Assembly (NCBI GenBank): GCA_900208305.1
Contig: OAPG01000001.1
Span: 1,674,001 to 1,738,000 of the forward strand
Length of the DNA stretch: 64,000 nucleotides
Reading direction: 5' to 3'
Source of the DNA: Melanopsichium pennsylvanicum
Lineage: Eukaryota > Basidiomycota > Ustilaginomycetes > Ustilaginales
Positions 40,745 to 51,838 of the stretch are shown here, piece by piece. The position numbers were made by a program, and so were the translations under genes. The number at the start of each line of letters is the position of its first letter. Positions within the stretch are counted from its first letter, which is position 1. Under the pieces are notes generated by a model. That model did not search any database. It worked only from the letters and a program-made list of their open reading frames with translations, and was not told the origin of the DNA.

Positions 40745-41071
40745 AAGTGTTCCTCAATTCTTGTTTCCCTAAATCTTCAATAATCTTTCACTTTGCATCT
40801 ATTGCCCGCATCATTGCATCTCGTCACCGCATTAGTATCCTCGCGTCTACACGTCTGTCTGCTAGCTTTGCTTTCTTACTCTCAATTTGGGGAGTTGTTT
40901 CGTCCTTTTCATCTTGTATCATCTTTGCACACTAACATACCCTGGCCAGCTGTTCCATAATGTCACCGTTTGTCAAACACGACGTCCTCTGCTTGGTCAA
41001 ATGTGCTGGTCAATGAATTGCATTGCGATCGCGAAAAGCTAACTGCTTGTCAGACATGGTGGAGGCTAGAT
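40745..41071. other. Convergent spacer between the 39224 gene and SLD2
   Basis: The 327 bp spacer is T-rich, and nothing beyond two 3' ends is visible. Confidence 0.5.
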
Positions 41072-43351
41072 TCAGGCAACATCCTGCAGTTCGATCTCGG
41101 AATCGAGGAAAGTAAAGTCTTGATCCACCTCATTTTGCCAGTCGTCATCGTCGTCGCTAGGCGTTGCAGTAAGTGAACACTTATCAGCGTGGAAGGTGTC
41201 GAGGCTGTACGCTTCATCATCATCATCATGATCATGATTATCATGATTAGTGAAGGTTGAAGTGAGAGAAGAAGGATGAAGAGGGCCAAAACGAGGTTCG
41301 GGATTGAAGATTTTGAATGATTTTTTGGTAGAGGAAGGATCGAAGATGTTGTTCAACAAGCGATTTTGTTGTTGTCTGTTTTTTTGTGTTGAAGGAGCGT
41401 GGCGTACTGGTGATAATTTGAGACCCGCAAGAGCGGAAGCGTGATTGTCTTCCGAATCACTGTCTTGAGACTTGTTTGATTTGTCAACTGCATACATCCC
41501 AGCTTTACACTGCGTCAAAATCGACCGGCTCACAAGAACATATAACGAAAACTCATCATCTTCTCCTTCTTCTTCATCTCCCAATTCAGAACTTGGAAAA
41601 CAAGTCGAGGTAAAAGAGCGTGCTCGAACAAGTGCGTACCGCTGGTACGGTGTCATGGAGATGACTTTCTTCTTGACATTCTTTCCTCCCTGTAACGCAT
41701 TCTGGTTGGCTTTTGGCTCATCTTCATCCGATAGCTCAACCTCTTGAACCTTTCGCCAATCAGAACCAGTACTACCCGCAAAATGGTTTTGACCAAGTCT
41801 CCTTTTCTCGCCTTCAGTGCTTCGAATTGGACTACTTGCATCTTCAACTTGCTTGGCATGACGGGATCGAGCCGCACTGCTGGGAATAGTCATCTCCGTA
41901 TTCGGCGAAGAATGGCCCATTCCGTTACCAATACAATATGCTGGACTGCAAGTGTATGAGGCTGGCGACATGATTACCCCTTCATCATCGCTACTGGAAG
42001 GCAGAACAGGCGCGTCTCGAATCTTGACCTTCTTAACGCTTGCCTCATCTGAATTTTCATGCGCTCGCCTGATTCTTCTCTGTTGGACCTCTGCAGCAAA
42101 TAGACCGCCCACGCGATAGCCGTTGTCATCGTCCATCAACGCATCTGCATCCTCTTCCTTCTCCACTTCACATGCTGCATTGATTGAATTTGAAAGGCCT
42201 GTGGCTGGGGGCATAGTGCCAAGCACATCTTTGGGCGAATGATTTGCAGAAGGAGAGGCAAACAAAGGTCTGAAACCGACCTTTGCGGTTGATGCTGTGC
42301 GTCGAAATTTCCTTACTGCCTTGATCGGAGACTGTATCGATTCGTCTCCATCTTGTTCATCTTCGCTTCCTGTTGTACTGCTGTTGACTCTGTCTTGAGC
42401 GTTACCCAGGCTACGGCGGGCGAAGACGGAAGCGGGTGCCGTGATGCTGCTGTTCTCTGCTAGTTTGCGATGGCTTGCGAAGCCAAAGAGTCCCCTCTGA
42501 ACAGCCCTAGGCTCCGTGCTCGTCACCATTCCACCAGAAACTCTCCTCCTATTAGGTGTCGGCGGCACATCTTCGCCACGCAGTCGCTTTCTGGCCTTGG
42601 TCCTTGGCGTATAGGCCACCAATGCGTCCTTCAACGCTGCATCGCTTTGTGCGCGATTCTTGGTCGGTGTTCTCCTCAACCCTCCTTCCGTTGAGATCAG
42701 TGCACCACGAAGCTTGGACGGCGAGCTAGTCACATACTGCGAGTGCGGAGAGGGAGATTCTGAAGGTGTGAGGTGGTTTCGGCGGTTGAAAGTGTCTAGG
42801 GGCGAGCGACGGGTTGGGGTCATTTCAACTTCGATGAGCGATCCTGCAGGGGATGGTTGCGATCGAGGTGTAGCGCTGGCTTTGGAAGGTGTCGCAAATG
42901 GGTTTCTTGCTTTCCGTGACGCGACGACAGCTACCGCTGACATTCGTTCGGAGTTTTGCGTCGAGGAAGATGGCTTGGTCGGGGTTCGGAATGGATTCCT
43001 GCTAGGTGAAGTGGTTGGCACTGTTGCATCTGTGAATCTTTGCGAGCGCTTCTTGGAGGGCGTTTTGAAAACTTGATCTCTCTGACTTTCCTCGCTTGGT
43101 CTAGGCCTTGGATCGGTTGGAGCTTGATCAAGCCTCTCTTTCGAGCTCGAAGCAACGTCAGTTGACTTTGACAAGGCAGGTTTGGACTTGCTCTTTGCAG
43201 CTTTGGCATCTCCACCAACAGCCATCCATGTGTCGTAAGTACCAGCTATGCCGGGGTCGGCCAAGATGTCTCGTTTCGTAGGTTCTCGACCATGTTGGAC
43301 CTTGAACTTCTTTTGCCAACTCTTGAGCTCCCTCCTAAGGAGCTGTTCCAT
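41072..43351 (-). CDS. SLD2: DNA replication regulator Sld2
   Basis: The 759-residue single-exon protein starts with the Sld2/Drc1 signature (LRRELKSWQKKF, then GREPTKRDILADPGIAGTYDTW), shared with the N-terminus of RecQ4. The next 350 residues are basic and full of S/T-P sites with nearby Lys/Arg (RTPTKP, ATPSKA, RRTPTKNR, MTPTRR), as expected for a CDK target. In yeast, CDK-phosphorylated Sld2 binds Dpb11 and brings GINS and polymerase epsilon to origins. A second conserved block includes ISMTPYQRYALVRARSF. The C-terminus has an Asn/His/Asp tract encoded by a TCATCA-type simple repeat, then an acidic tail. Identification rests mainly on the N-terminus and overall composition. Confidence 0.87.
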   Translation of the reverse strand: MEQLLRRELKSWQKKFKVQHGREPTKRDILADPGIAGTYDTWMAVGGDAKAAKSKSKPALSKSTDVASSSKERLDQAPTDPRPRPSEESQRDQVFKTPSKKRSQRFTDATVPTTSPSRNPFRTPTKPSSSTQNSERMSAVAVVASRKARNPFATPSKASATPRSQPSPAGSLIEVEMTPTRRSPLDTFNRRNHLTPSESPSPHSQYVTSSPSKLRGALISTEGGLRRTPTKNRAQSDAALKDALVAYTPRTKARKRLRGEDVPPTPNRRRVSGGMVTSTEPRAVQRGLFGFASHRKLAENSSITAPASVFARRSLGNAQDRVNSSTTGSEDEQDGDESIQSPIKAVRKFRRTASTAKVGFRPLFASPSANHSPKDVLGTMPPATGLSNSINAACEVEKEEDADALMDDDNGYRVGGLFAAEVQQRRIRRAHENSDEASVKKVKIRDAPVLPSSSDDEGVIMSPASYTCSPAYCIGNGMGHSSPNTEMTIPSSAARSRHAKQVEDASSPIRSTEGEKRRLGQNHFAGSTGSDWRKVQEVELSDEDEPKANQNALQGGKNVKKKVISMTPYQRYALVRARSFTSTCFPSSELGDEEEGEDDEFSLYVLVSRSILTQCKAGMYAVDKSNKSQDSDSEDNHASALAGLKLSPVRHAPSTQKNRQQQNRLLNNIFDPSSTKKSFKIFNPEPRFGPLHPSSLTSTFTNHDNHDHDDDDEAYSLDTFHADKCSLTATPSDDDDDWQNEVDQDFTFLDSEIELQDVA

Positions 43352-44523
43352 TGTGACGTCCGCCCTCTCAGCCGCTGTCTATGTGTTGTATGTCGACAGA
43401 GTCGAACGCAGATATCGTTAAGATATAGAGCGTAGGTAGCCTTTGTAAAATGGGCAATGGGTCAGCAGTAGATGATAATGCCCACGTCGATGTTTGGGCC
43501 TAATGATTGCGGCGATATTGTCTGACAAGTATGATCGATAGCAATGGCGTCGAATAGAATTTGATGCAGGTAATACAATATGAAAGACGAGAGGCTAGTA
43601 TGATACGATGGTATGATGATAGGATGAGCTGAATGGTGTTGGGTTGCATAACGAAAAGCAATTGAGGTTTGTTGAACGAACGCGAAAGTGTGTCAAAGAC
43701 GGAAAACCGTGTGGAGTTTTGGGAAATGCGTTATTCTACGCGTCGCGCGAGTCTGAGGGTCCGCTGCGGATTTTGATCAAACTGACATGCTTATCACAAG
43801 AGTGGTCTGCATATTTGGCACCGCTGTATCGAAGAATCAGCGTAAACATGTCTTCTCATGAGCACCAAATTGCACAAATACACCATGCTAGTCTGTCAAG
43901 CAAGCGGCCTCGGTATAAAGGCGACTTCAGGCTCTTTCAAGGCACATGCGACCGTCGGAACACTGTCATCGTTGTCATACTATTGAGCTAGGATGCAAGG
44001 TAAAGTCTACTGCCTACTTTGTCGTCCTATAAACGAGAATCGAGCTCATGTAGATCAGCAACATCCGACCGGTATGCTAGAATGCCTCGAGGGACAATTG
44101 CCAAAGCTCGGAGTTAGGTTGTCACGAGGCATGCCTTCGCTTCGCGCATATTTGCCAAAAAGCGAAAATGGCGTCAAAGGTATACAATATTTGCCGACTT
44201 TGCTTTCGTCTAGACCTACTCCAGACCGTGTCATACAAAAAAGCTACAGTGTACAGTAAATTACAGTATCGCTAACGTACCATTCCCCGAGTTAGGCGAG
44301 ATCCTGAGCCTTGACCTGTCTGTTGCCCCGCTGCAGGATCTTGACATGTGCACCCGGTCTCATGGTAACGCTTCAGCTGAGCTTGCTTCTAATACGATGA
44401 ATTGCGCTTCGATTCCATATATGCAGTACATCTTTCGCCTTGCTCCGTCCTTCTTTGCATTCTTGATTCGTCCGTTCATCATCACAAGCCTGGCCTTTTC
44501 TTCTCAGCACATTATTCCTAATC
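43352..44523. other. Divergent promoter region between SLD2 and the oxidoreductase
   Basis: The 1.17 kb region has no supported gene. It carries the longest copy of the recurrent element (44251-44268). Confidence 0.5.
44251..44268 (+). promoter_or_regulatory. Recurrent intergenic element, longest copy (18 bp)
   Basis: GTACAGTAAATTACAGTA contains both the 14-mer seen at 31266/16990 and the 12-mer seen at 13664/57154/48365. It shows an internal 10-bp period (ACAGTA twice). It lies 256 bp upstream of the oxidoreductase ATG. Confidence 0.5.
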
Positions 44524-46542
44524 ATGATGAGCTCTCACGAATGGCATCAGGGTGAGCTCTACGTCCAATCCGCCCTCGGCTACAAAGAAGCCGTTGCGGG
44601 AGCACATCCCAACTTCCTGCCTCGACTCACCTCACAACATCAGCAATTTCACACATCCCTCGAAATCCTACCCGTGTGCACACTTGACGGTCAGGGCAGA
44701 CCATGGGGCTCATTCCTCACCTCTCGAGACGGCTCGCACGGTTTTATTAAGTCTCCTTCTCTCAATTCCCTCATCGCGACCAACATGAATCTGCACAAAG
44801 ATCATCCCGTCGAGACAGCTTTGAGGGAGGGAGCCAAGTTTGGAATGACCCAGTTAGTCCTCGGAACCGACACAACTTACCAGGGACCAGGCTTGAAGCT
44901 CATTGCCGGCGTCGGGGTCATGTTTGAGAATAGGCGCAGGAACAAGTTTGCCGGCTTCATCGACGAGAGTAATGTTGGTACAGAGGCGGACAGGACCATA
45001 CAAATGGAGGTTATGACCAGTCTAGGCAATTGTCCAAAATACATATCCACCAGATCTCTCGTTGCAAATCCCAATCATATGCCTACATTGCTGCATAAAG
45101 AAGCTTCTCTCAGCGGTGGACAGCTCCTCCCCAAAGAGACTTTGCAGCATATCGCTCAGGCGGACACCGTCTTCTTAGCCACACGCTATACGAGTCCTGT
45201 GTCTACTATCTTCAAATCAAACCTCGGCATGAACATCCGAGGTGGCAAACCCGGTTTTGTGCGCCTCACCACTGAAATCTCTTCCACCGGCGAGGAGCAT
45301 CAAGTAGCTTACCTGCCAGATTACTCCGGAAATCGCTTCATGAGCTCATTGGGCAACATTCATTTCGACAAAGTGGCCGGGATCACAGTGCCATTGATGA
45401 AGAAGGGCAAGCCTATCGATGTCGTGTATCTCACGGGTGATGCGAACGTATTGATTGGTGAAGAGAGCCGAAAAGTGTTTTTGGGCGTCAACACATGCGT
45501 CAGGGTCGAGATAACTGGATTTATGCATGTGAAGGATGCAGTGCCGCTGATGCCGGGTGGCTTCAATCAGGCAGAGGTGGAAGGCTACGTCGTGGGTCAG
45601 GGGGACGATGGGGTCGGCTGGAGTCCCTATAATCCTCCTGTTCGACGATTGCGATCAGAGCTGTCCATGATCGCGAATCCCTCTTCCGAATCGCTAGTGG
45701 CAATGAACGAGGCCAAGATTGTAGGATTCGAACAGCACGCGCCAGACCTAGCTACCATCACGTTCAAGCTGTCACAGCCTGTCAATTACACTGCGGGTCA
45801 GCACGTGATTCTGGACTGCGCCACATTGCTCGATCCGGACGTCAAGGAGTATAAGCACATGTCGGACAAGCGCGGAGGTGAGAAGGAGCTCAATGATACT
45901 GGTTTGAGAACTTGGACGATCAGCTCTGCGCCAAAATCAAGATCAACGGCAGACGATACGCTCAAGGTGACCATGAGACGGGCTGAGGGGGGATTGATCA
46001 CGCCGAAGGTCTTCGAGATTGCAAGGAGGCAAAAGGAGGTGGCACTGCCGGTGCTCGGAGTCGGTGGCGATTTCGTTTTACCACAGAGTGTTTCGGGGAA
46101 GAAAATGTTATGGATTGCTTCAGGCGTTGGCATAACGCCGTTTCTCTCGTTCCTTAAATTTCTGACGACATCGGATGAAACAGAGCTGGACGTGACGATA
46201 ATCTTGAGCGTACGCCGAGCTGAAGCTGCTGTCATGCTTGAACTCATCCACAAAGCTATCTCGTCTAACTCTCCATCTGCGATCGCTGGAAAGCTTCACA
46301 TTCATGTTGTCTCAGCTGGAATAGAAAGCCTCGCAAAACAACGCTTCGATGCCTTCAAAGTAGCTGTCACCAAGCATAGCACGAGGCTCAACCCAGATCT
46401 GCTGCTCGAATTCGCAGGAAAAGAGGAAAAGAGCGAAGTATGGGTCTGCGGCCCACCCTCGCTCGAGACGAGCGTCTTGCAGACGTTGGAAGGGGCTGGT
46501 TGGGGGGTTGATAAAATTCACAGAGAGAGCTTCGCTTTTTAG
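44524..46542 (+). CDS. Fused PNPOx-like flavin barrel / FAD-NAD oxidoreductase
   Basis: The 672-residue single-exon protein has an N-terminal half resembling the pyridoxamine-phosphate-oxidase-like FMN split barrel (HQQFHTSLEILPVCTLDGQGRPWGS, near residues 35-70). The C-terminal half is a ferredoxin-reductase module with an FAD segment (RTWTISSAPKS, about 461-471), a nucleotide segment WIASGVGITPFLSFL (about 530-544) and the end motif VWVCGPPSLE with a C-terminal Phe. There is no Cys cluster for a 2Fe-2S centre. The fusion occurs in fungi and some bacteria; electron acceptor and substrate are unknown. NAD(P)H oxidation through FAD to a flavin in the barrel is the simplest inference. Confidence 0.85.
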   Translation: MMSSHEWHQGELYVQSALGYKEAVAGAHPNFLPRLTSQHQQFHTSLEILPVCTLDGQGRPWGSFLTSRDGSHGFIKSPSLNSLIATNMNLHKDHPVETALREGAKFGMTQLVLGTDTTYQGPGLKLIAGVGVMFENRRRNKFAGFIDESNVGTEADRTIQMEVMTSLGNCPKYISTRSLVANPNHMPTLLHKEASLSGGQLLPKETLQHIAQADTVFLATRYTSPVSTIFKSNLGMNIRGGKPGFVRLTTEISSTGEEHQVAYLPDYSGNRFMSSLGNIHFDKVAGITVPLMKKGKPIDVVYLTGDANVLIGEESRKVFLGVNTCVRVEITGFMHVKDAVPLMPGGFNQAEVEGYVVGQGDDGVGWSPYNPPVRRLRSELSMIANPSSESLVAMNEAKIVGFEQHAPDLATITFKLSQPVNYTAGQHVILDCATLLDPDVKEYKHMSDKRGGEKELNDTGLRTWTISSAPKSRSTADDTLKVTMRRAEGGLITPKVFEIARRQKEVALPVLGVGGDFVLPQSVSGKKMLWIASGVGITPFLSFLKFLTTSDETELDVTIILSVRRAEAAVMLELIHKAISSNSPSAIAGKLHIHVVSAGIESLAKQRFDAFKVAVTKHSTRLNPDLLLEFAGKEEKSEVWVCGPPSLETSVLQTLEGAGWGVDKIHRESFAF

Positions 46543-47310
46543 TGCTTCAGCAATCATCACGACGCTAGCCTCAAATATGCTTTCTCGATCACTGTTGCGA
46601 GCCTATGGCCTTCGTACTGCGTCTATTCTACAACTTCTACGGATTCTTCCGCGCTTTCCTGATTCATAGGCAGAAGCTTGCTAAGAAGACGCTGATGTTC
46701 GGGAACATGTCAGAATTGACAGCGAGAACGCAAAGGGTCCATCTCGTGTCAAGTCTCGCCTCGTACGCGTGACCCTGAAAAAATCACACCTGTGTTCTTC
46801 TGACAAGTCACAATTCCATTCACCCTTAACCCGCACGCAACAAAGGCGAGAGACTCTACGATTTTAAGCCGCACTTAAATGAGCTAGCTACCTGCTCACC
46901 TCGGAATGCATTGCCAGATGCACCATAGAGGTTGTGCGGGTTGGTGTCCGCATCGCATGCGCCAAAGCTGTATAATGTCGGTTACAAACAATAATGACAC
47001 TAAGCGGCTCGTTTCGAAAGAAAGCACAGACCATTGCATTGACATGATTTCAGAGCCAGAGCCAAGTGTGCTGTGAGCGGTGAGAGAACAGAAGGATGGA
47101 CGAAGCGGAAAACGAGCTAGAGAAACACGTTCTTGGTTTCTCATGACAGCTGTCAGGTCTCGGTTGGAGGCAAGCCCAAGCTAGGATCGGGCGCTTTGGA
47201 TTGGCTTTGTGTAGCCGTTCAAGTCTGCATAAAAGTGAATCAATCAATCGAGCATGTGAACCGTGAGGCTTGCACATATCAATCGCATCAACTTTAATCC
47301 AACACTGCAA

Positions 47311-47331
47311 AGGCGAGGCGAGGCGAGGCGA
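47311..47331. repeat. (AGGCG)4 microsatellite
   Basis: Four perfect AGGCG units plus one A. Confidence 0.85.
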
Positions 47332-48364
47332 AGTAAGCATGGATTGAAAAGGCAACGAGGTTGCACAAGCAGACTGCATACCATCAGCAAAACCAATTAT
47401 TTCGATCTCGATTCGATTATCGGGCGTATGAGGCGGAATTGAGGTGGGATGAGTGAACCGACGGCTGGCGCCCTTTATGAAGAAAGAAGAGCGACCTGTG
47501 CTGCGTGGAGTATGTGTTTCGTGATAATCAAATCGTTCTTTGCAAGGTTGAAGGCTCCTGACTGGCGTCGTCAGAGTCGAAACGCTTTGGAAACCCGCCA
47601 TATCAACCATGCCTGCCAGCAAGCGAAGGGAATTGAATAATAATAATATTAATAATAGTGATAAATTCATCGCCGGTTGCGGGCTGGATCGTGAGATTGG
47701 CTTGGACGAGATGGATCAACTATCTCTCGGAGATTGAGCGACCATACAAGCAACGACAGCAACCAGGTGAAATTTTACAAGAGAAACAAAATCACTAATA
47801 TTTCAACCATAGGAAAAAGGGTGTTCGGTGGCTGAATTGGTTCTGGGCCCACACTGCGGACAAAGTTGACCCCCTAAGCCCCCACTTTTTTCTTTTGAAA
47901 AGTCACAATTTTTCAAAGTGAAGGCAGTCAAGAGGGCCCAATCATGAAAATACGAATTCTCCCGCTGAAGAATTAATATCCCAGTTAAGAAAGATTGTGC
48001 AGCTCCTAATACAATTGTAAGTGTGTGCTTGTATGCAACAACCTTATACTTTGTATTCAGCTGCCAAGCTCCTCAAACCCTAACCCGCACCTGTGCTGTT
48101 GTTGCATTATGCTGTGTTGCGCTTTGTTGACCTGTCGGTTGAATCCCCTTTTCGGAATTTGGCCATTTCAAATTTTGGAAATTGGCTTGGCTTGAGGACA
48201 AAGGAAGCCAGCCAAACTCACCGTGACCTGAATTGAGTCAAGGTGGACAAGTCACTTCACCAGTACAATACTGCATTCACATTTTGGTCTGAGTCGGTGT
48301 GAGCTGAGGCTTTTCTGACTGGCTCTGCTGCCCGCAAATCCACTCACTGGATGCGATTCAAGTG

Positions 48365-48377
48365 TTACTGTAATTTA
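48365..48377 (-). promoter_or_regulatory. Recurrent intergenic element (TAAATTACAGTAA on minus)
   Basis: Matches 12 of 13 bases of the copies at 13664 and 57154; 648 bp upstream of the casein kinase ATG. Confidence 0.4.
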
Positions 48378-48452
48378 GCCAGCAGCAGCAACCCAGCCAG
48401 CCAAGCCTCAACTCAGCGCCCGTCAGCGCTTTCGAGCTGATCTGACACGCAT

Positions 48453-48472
48453 TCTCTCTCTCTCTCTCTCTC
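48453..48472. repeat. (TC)10 dinucleotide repeat
   Basis: Lies in the promoter or leader of casein kinase I, 553 bp before the ATG. GA/CT repeats can be promoter elements, but this is unproven here. Confidence 0.8.
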
Positions 48473-48678
48473 ACCCTCTCAGGCATTTCTTAGCTTCCTC
48501 AATCTTTGCCGCGCTTTTGCCCAGCAGGCTGCAAACACGCACTCCGCTGTCTACTTGATCGGCTTGCACCTTTCTCTCCTTCTGCCTCCATCACATTCTC
48601 ATCTCGTCACCATCGCCATCATTCTCCTCTTCACCCTCCGTTGGTTTTGCGGCTGAGTTGACGAACAAAGCTATACAA

Positions 48679-48697
48679 CACACACACACACACACAC
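48679..48697. repeat. (CA)9 dinucleotide repeat
   Basis: Lies in the casein kinase I leader, 328 bp before the ATG. Confidence 0.8.
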
Positions 48698-49024
48698 TCC
48701 ACCTTTGGCTTCTCTGCAATTCAATTCCGGTTTTCACCACCGGTGCTGAACCCGTTATCGTATCACGCATATCAGCCTTCGCCCTTGAGGACATTTTCTG
48801 CTTCCGCACCACCTCATCTTACCTTTTGCATTTTGATCGTCACTCGGCACCCGACGTCAGCCTTGTTCTTCGTTGACATCAACGCATAGCTCAGCATCAC
48901 CCTACCTGTGGCCAAGCATCAACGTACGCTCTGTCAGCCTACCATCTGTTTGCTCTCGCGCTGATTACACATAAAGAAAAGGCAATTTGACTGCATCTAG
49001 CTCTCCGCACTAACAGCAAAAATC

Positions 49025-50356
49025 ATGGATCTCCGAGTCGGCGGCAAGTACCGCATCGGTAAGAAGATCGGTTCCGGTTCCTTCGGTGACATTTACCTCG
49101 GCATCAACATCATCTCTGGTGAAGAGGTCGCCATCAAGCTCGAGTCTATCAAGGCTAAGCACCCCCAGCTCGAGTATGAGGCCAAGGTCTACAAGACTCT
49201 GGCTGGTGGTGTCGGTGTTCCTTTCGTCCGATGGTACGGTCAGGAGTGCGACTACAATGCCATGGTCATCGACCTTCTCGGTCCTTCGCTCGAGGACCTC
49301 TTCAACTTCTGCAACCGCAAATTTTCGCTCAAGACTGTCTTGCTTCTTGCTGACCAAATGGTACGTCACCTCATTCCTTTCCCAGCCATCCGCCACCCTT
49401 ATCACCGTGCTGCTGCTGCACAGCAACGCCTGCCCCCAAACTGCATGACAATACCAAGAACGACTCTCTACCTCAATTTCTGATTAGCAGATCCACTGAC
49501 CCCTTCTCGCATTGCGTTGTCATCTTGACTCTCCTTACGTATCCCTTTTTTGGCAACACAGATCTCCCGCATTGAGTACATTCACTCGCGCAACTTCATC
49601 CACCGTGACATCAAGCCCGACAACTTCCTTATGGGTATTGGCAAACGCGGCAACCAGGTCAACGTCATCGATTTTGGTCTCGCTAAGAAGTACCGCGACC
49701 CCAAGACTCACCTTCACATTCCTTACAGAGAGAACAAGAACCTCACCGGCACCGCTCGTTACACCTCCATCAACACACACCTGGGTGTCGAGCAGTCTCG
49801 ACGTGATGATCTCGAGTCGTTGGGTTACGTCCTCATGTACTTCCTCCGTGGCTCGCTTCCGTGGCAGGGACTCAAGGCTGCTACCAAGAAGCAAAAGTAC
49901 GATCGTATTATGGAGAAGAAGATGACCACCCCCACCGAGCTCCTGTGCCGCGGCTTCCCGTCCGAGATGGCCATCTACCTCAACTGCTGCCGATCGCTCC
50001 GCTTCGATGACAAGCCCGACTACTCGTACCTTCGCAAGCTCTTCCGCGACCTGTTTGTTCGCGAGGGTTTCCAGTATGACTATGTCTTTGACTGGTCCAT
50101 CCAGCAGCGCACCGAGGATGCCAAGGCTGAGCCCATTGTCAAGCAGCAGCAGCAGGTTCAGCAGCAACAAGCCGCCCAACTCCCCCGCCGCAAGGTTCTT
50201 CCTCAGGAGGTTGACGAGGCTGTCAATAACGGCATGGACACCACCCGTGCAGCTTACGGCACTGCTCGCCCCGCTGACAAGGCCTACCTCACTTCGCAGA
50301 ACCTGGCCGGCTCTTCGCGCCCCGTCAAGCGCGAGGACCAGCCTGGCTACTACTAA
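49025..50356 (+). CDS. HRR25: Casein kinase I, delta/epsilon (Hrr25) type (two exons)
   Basis: Exon 1 (49025-49360) joins exon 2 (49562-50356) across a 201-nt intron (GTACGT donor, ACACAG acceptor) at a codon boundary, giving 376 residues. Landmarks are [11 protein letters not shown], the catalytic Lys in [29 protein letters not shown] and the CK1-specific [15 protein letters not shown]. The C-terminal tail is Gln-rich ([10 protein letters not shown]) and ends GYY, with no CAAX lipid signal, which favours the Hrr25/CK1-delta class over the membrane-bound Yck class. These kinases act in vesicle traffic, ribosome maturation, DNA repair and meiosis. The leader is long and repeat-rich. Confidence 0.95.
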
Positions 50357-51838
50357 GAGGTGCAATGCGGTTCGGCGTCGATCCGTCATATTAGTCCAGG
50401 TGGTTGGATGACGGTTGGGAGGCGTGGGTTCGTCGTTCCTTCCAGGCTAGATCCAGCCAGTATTTTGCAATTCCTGCTTCGTCCCATGTGCAGAGACCGA
50501 GAATGCTCGCAGAAGGATTCTGGCTCTCGGCTCGAGGCAGGCTGCTTCTCTCGACTCGGCGACTCGACCTCATCGAAGCAACGTGTCTCTATTTCCTCAA
50601 ACATACGCACTCTTGACACACATCACGGATCTTGTTTCTCTTACGGTGTAGACGGTCGGGCGACAGCTTTGATTTTTTTTTGATCATGACAACTTTCACG
50701 AACAGGGCGTGAAGAATTCTTCTCACACATATTTTCCTCGCGGATATGCGAGAGGGCTTCGTGGGAATTCAAAGGACAGGTCGTCCAATTATGAACAACC
50801 TACAGAATCCAAGCAGCAAAGAGGTTACGCACCGCTGCGCCCCGCAGCATCTCTTGGCGTTTATTATCCTCTTTGTTCAAGGTCCGACGTCGCATATCAT
50901 TTTCATATCAGGTCCCGTGTCAAGATTGTTCTTCAGTCTTATCTTCAAGCAGTGTTTTCCCCTCATTTTTATCCCCAACTCATCTCTAAGGACGCTCAAG
51001 AAGCCCGACGCAAAGGCAGACACAACCCACGCTTTGTGTATGCCATCCGTTTAGGGCGGCAAGTCCCGCCAACGCCAACTGTCTACGGTCTTTACTCAAT
51101 ATGCATCCCCCCAGCTGCTTCTACTTTCTCTTGATTGAGTGGGCTCATGTTGTTCTCTCACAATTGTCTAGCCCTTCTCCTTCTCGCAATCCCTCGCACT
51201 ATCAATGTCAAGCTCTTCTTCATTGTTTTTACCTTTTCTTGTCGGCGCCGTTGGCGTGCCCGTGATGGTTTGGCATGCTGTGCATGGCAATTTTGCAGTT
51301 TGTGCTCGTGTCTTGGAATGTGGCTGGAGATTTTTCCGTCTGGCCTCTCACGCAGCCCGTTTGTGCCAACTGCGGTTTGACGCGAAGCAAGTCTTGGTCA
51401 GAGCTACGAAGGGACGCGCTTACCAATCATTAATAATCATGCCTATGCCTATGTCCGCGATGAAGACGCGACTTGAATTCTGATTTGGGGGAGACAGACA
51501 AAGTGTGGAATTGTTGAGTCAATATTGTGATCGAAGGCGGCGTGGCCTTTCTCCACTTTTGAGCCTTTTCACGCACAGCCGCACAAGCCCGCACTCACAA
51601 CGCTCAACCACTCCGGAATAACACCATCACACATCGTCTTGTCCATTCAGCAATACGCTCACGAGCATTCCTCACCCGTCGCCACTGTATCAGATATACC
51701 GCGATCATTGCAAACACATAACCAAGATCTGATTAAGGCATTCATCACATTCTGGTCCTCGACACTCGACATAGTTCGTAATATTGACCAAGCAAACAAA
51801 TCTCTCGACCACCCTCCTAGCACACCACAGTCAACACC
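50357..51838. other. Intergenic region between casein kinase I and RPN5
   Basis: The 1.48 kb region has a T9 run near 50675 in the kinase 3' UTR. Overlapping frames at 50709-51134 and 51639-52229 are unsupported; the second overlaps RPN5 in another frame. No proteasome PACE-like element was recognised with certainty. Confidence 0.45.

Larger units (their letters stand above)
46543..49024. other. Large intergenic region upstream of casein kinase I
   Basis: The 2.5 kb region holds no supported gene. It contains (AGGCG)4 at 47311-47331, an AAT/ATT-rich stretch at 47637-47660, (TC)10 at 48453-48472, (CA)9 at 48679-48697 and a recurrent element at 48365. A minus frame at 47050-47670 has a Leu-rich start created by the AT-rich repeat and is not accepted. 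The last 600 bp are C/T-rich leader of the kinase gene. Confidence 0.45.

Noticed and set aside
41495..41530. Possible unspliced intron in SLD2 around SLYVLVSRSILTQCKAG
   Set aside because: The GTGAGC-CAG pairs available are too short or shift the frame; the continuous frame is kept.
47050..47670. 206-residue minus-strand frame with a signal-peptide-like Leu-rich start, a candidate secreted effector
   Set aside because: The hydrophobic start comes from an AT-rich ATT/AAT microsatellite (47637-47660). The rest has no family resemblance and irregular codon use.
47883..47931. Imperfect hairpin CTTTTGAAAA...TTTTTCAAAG
   Set aside because: Arms are imperfect and A/T homopolymer-like, expected by chance in this AT-rich stretch.
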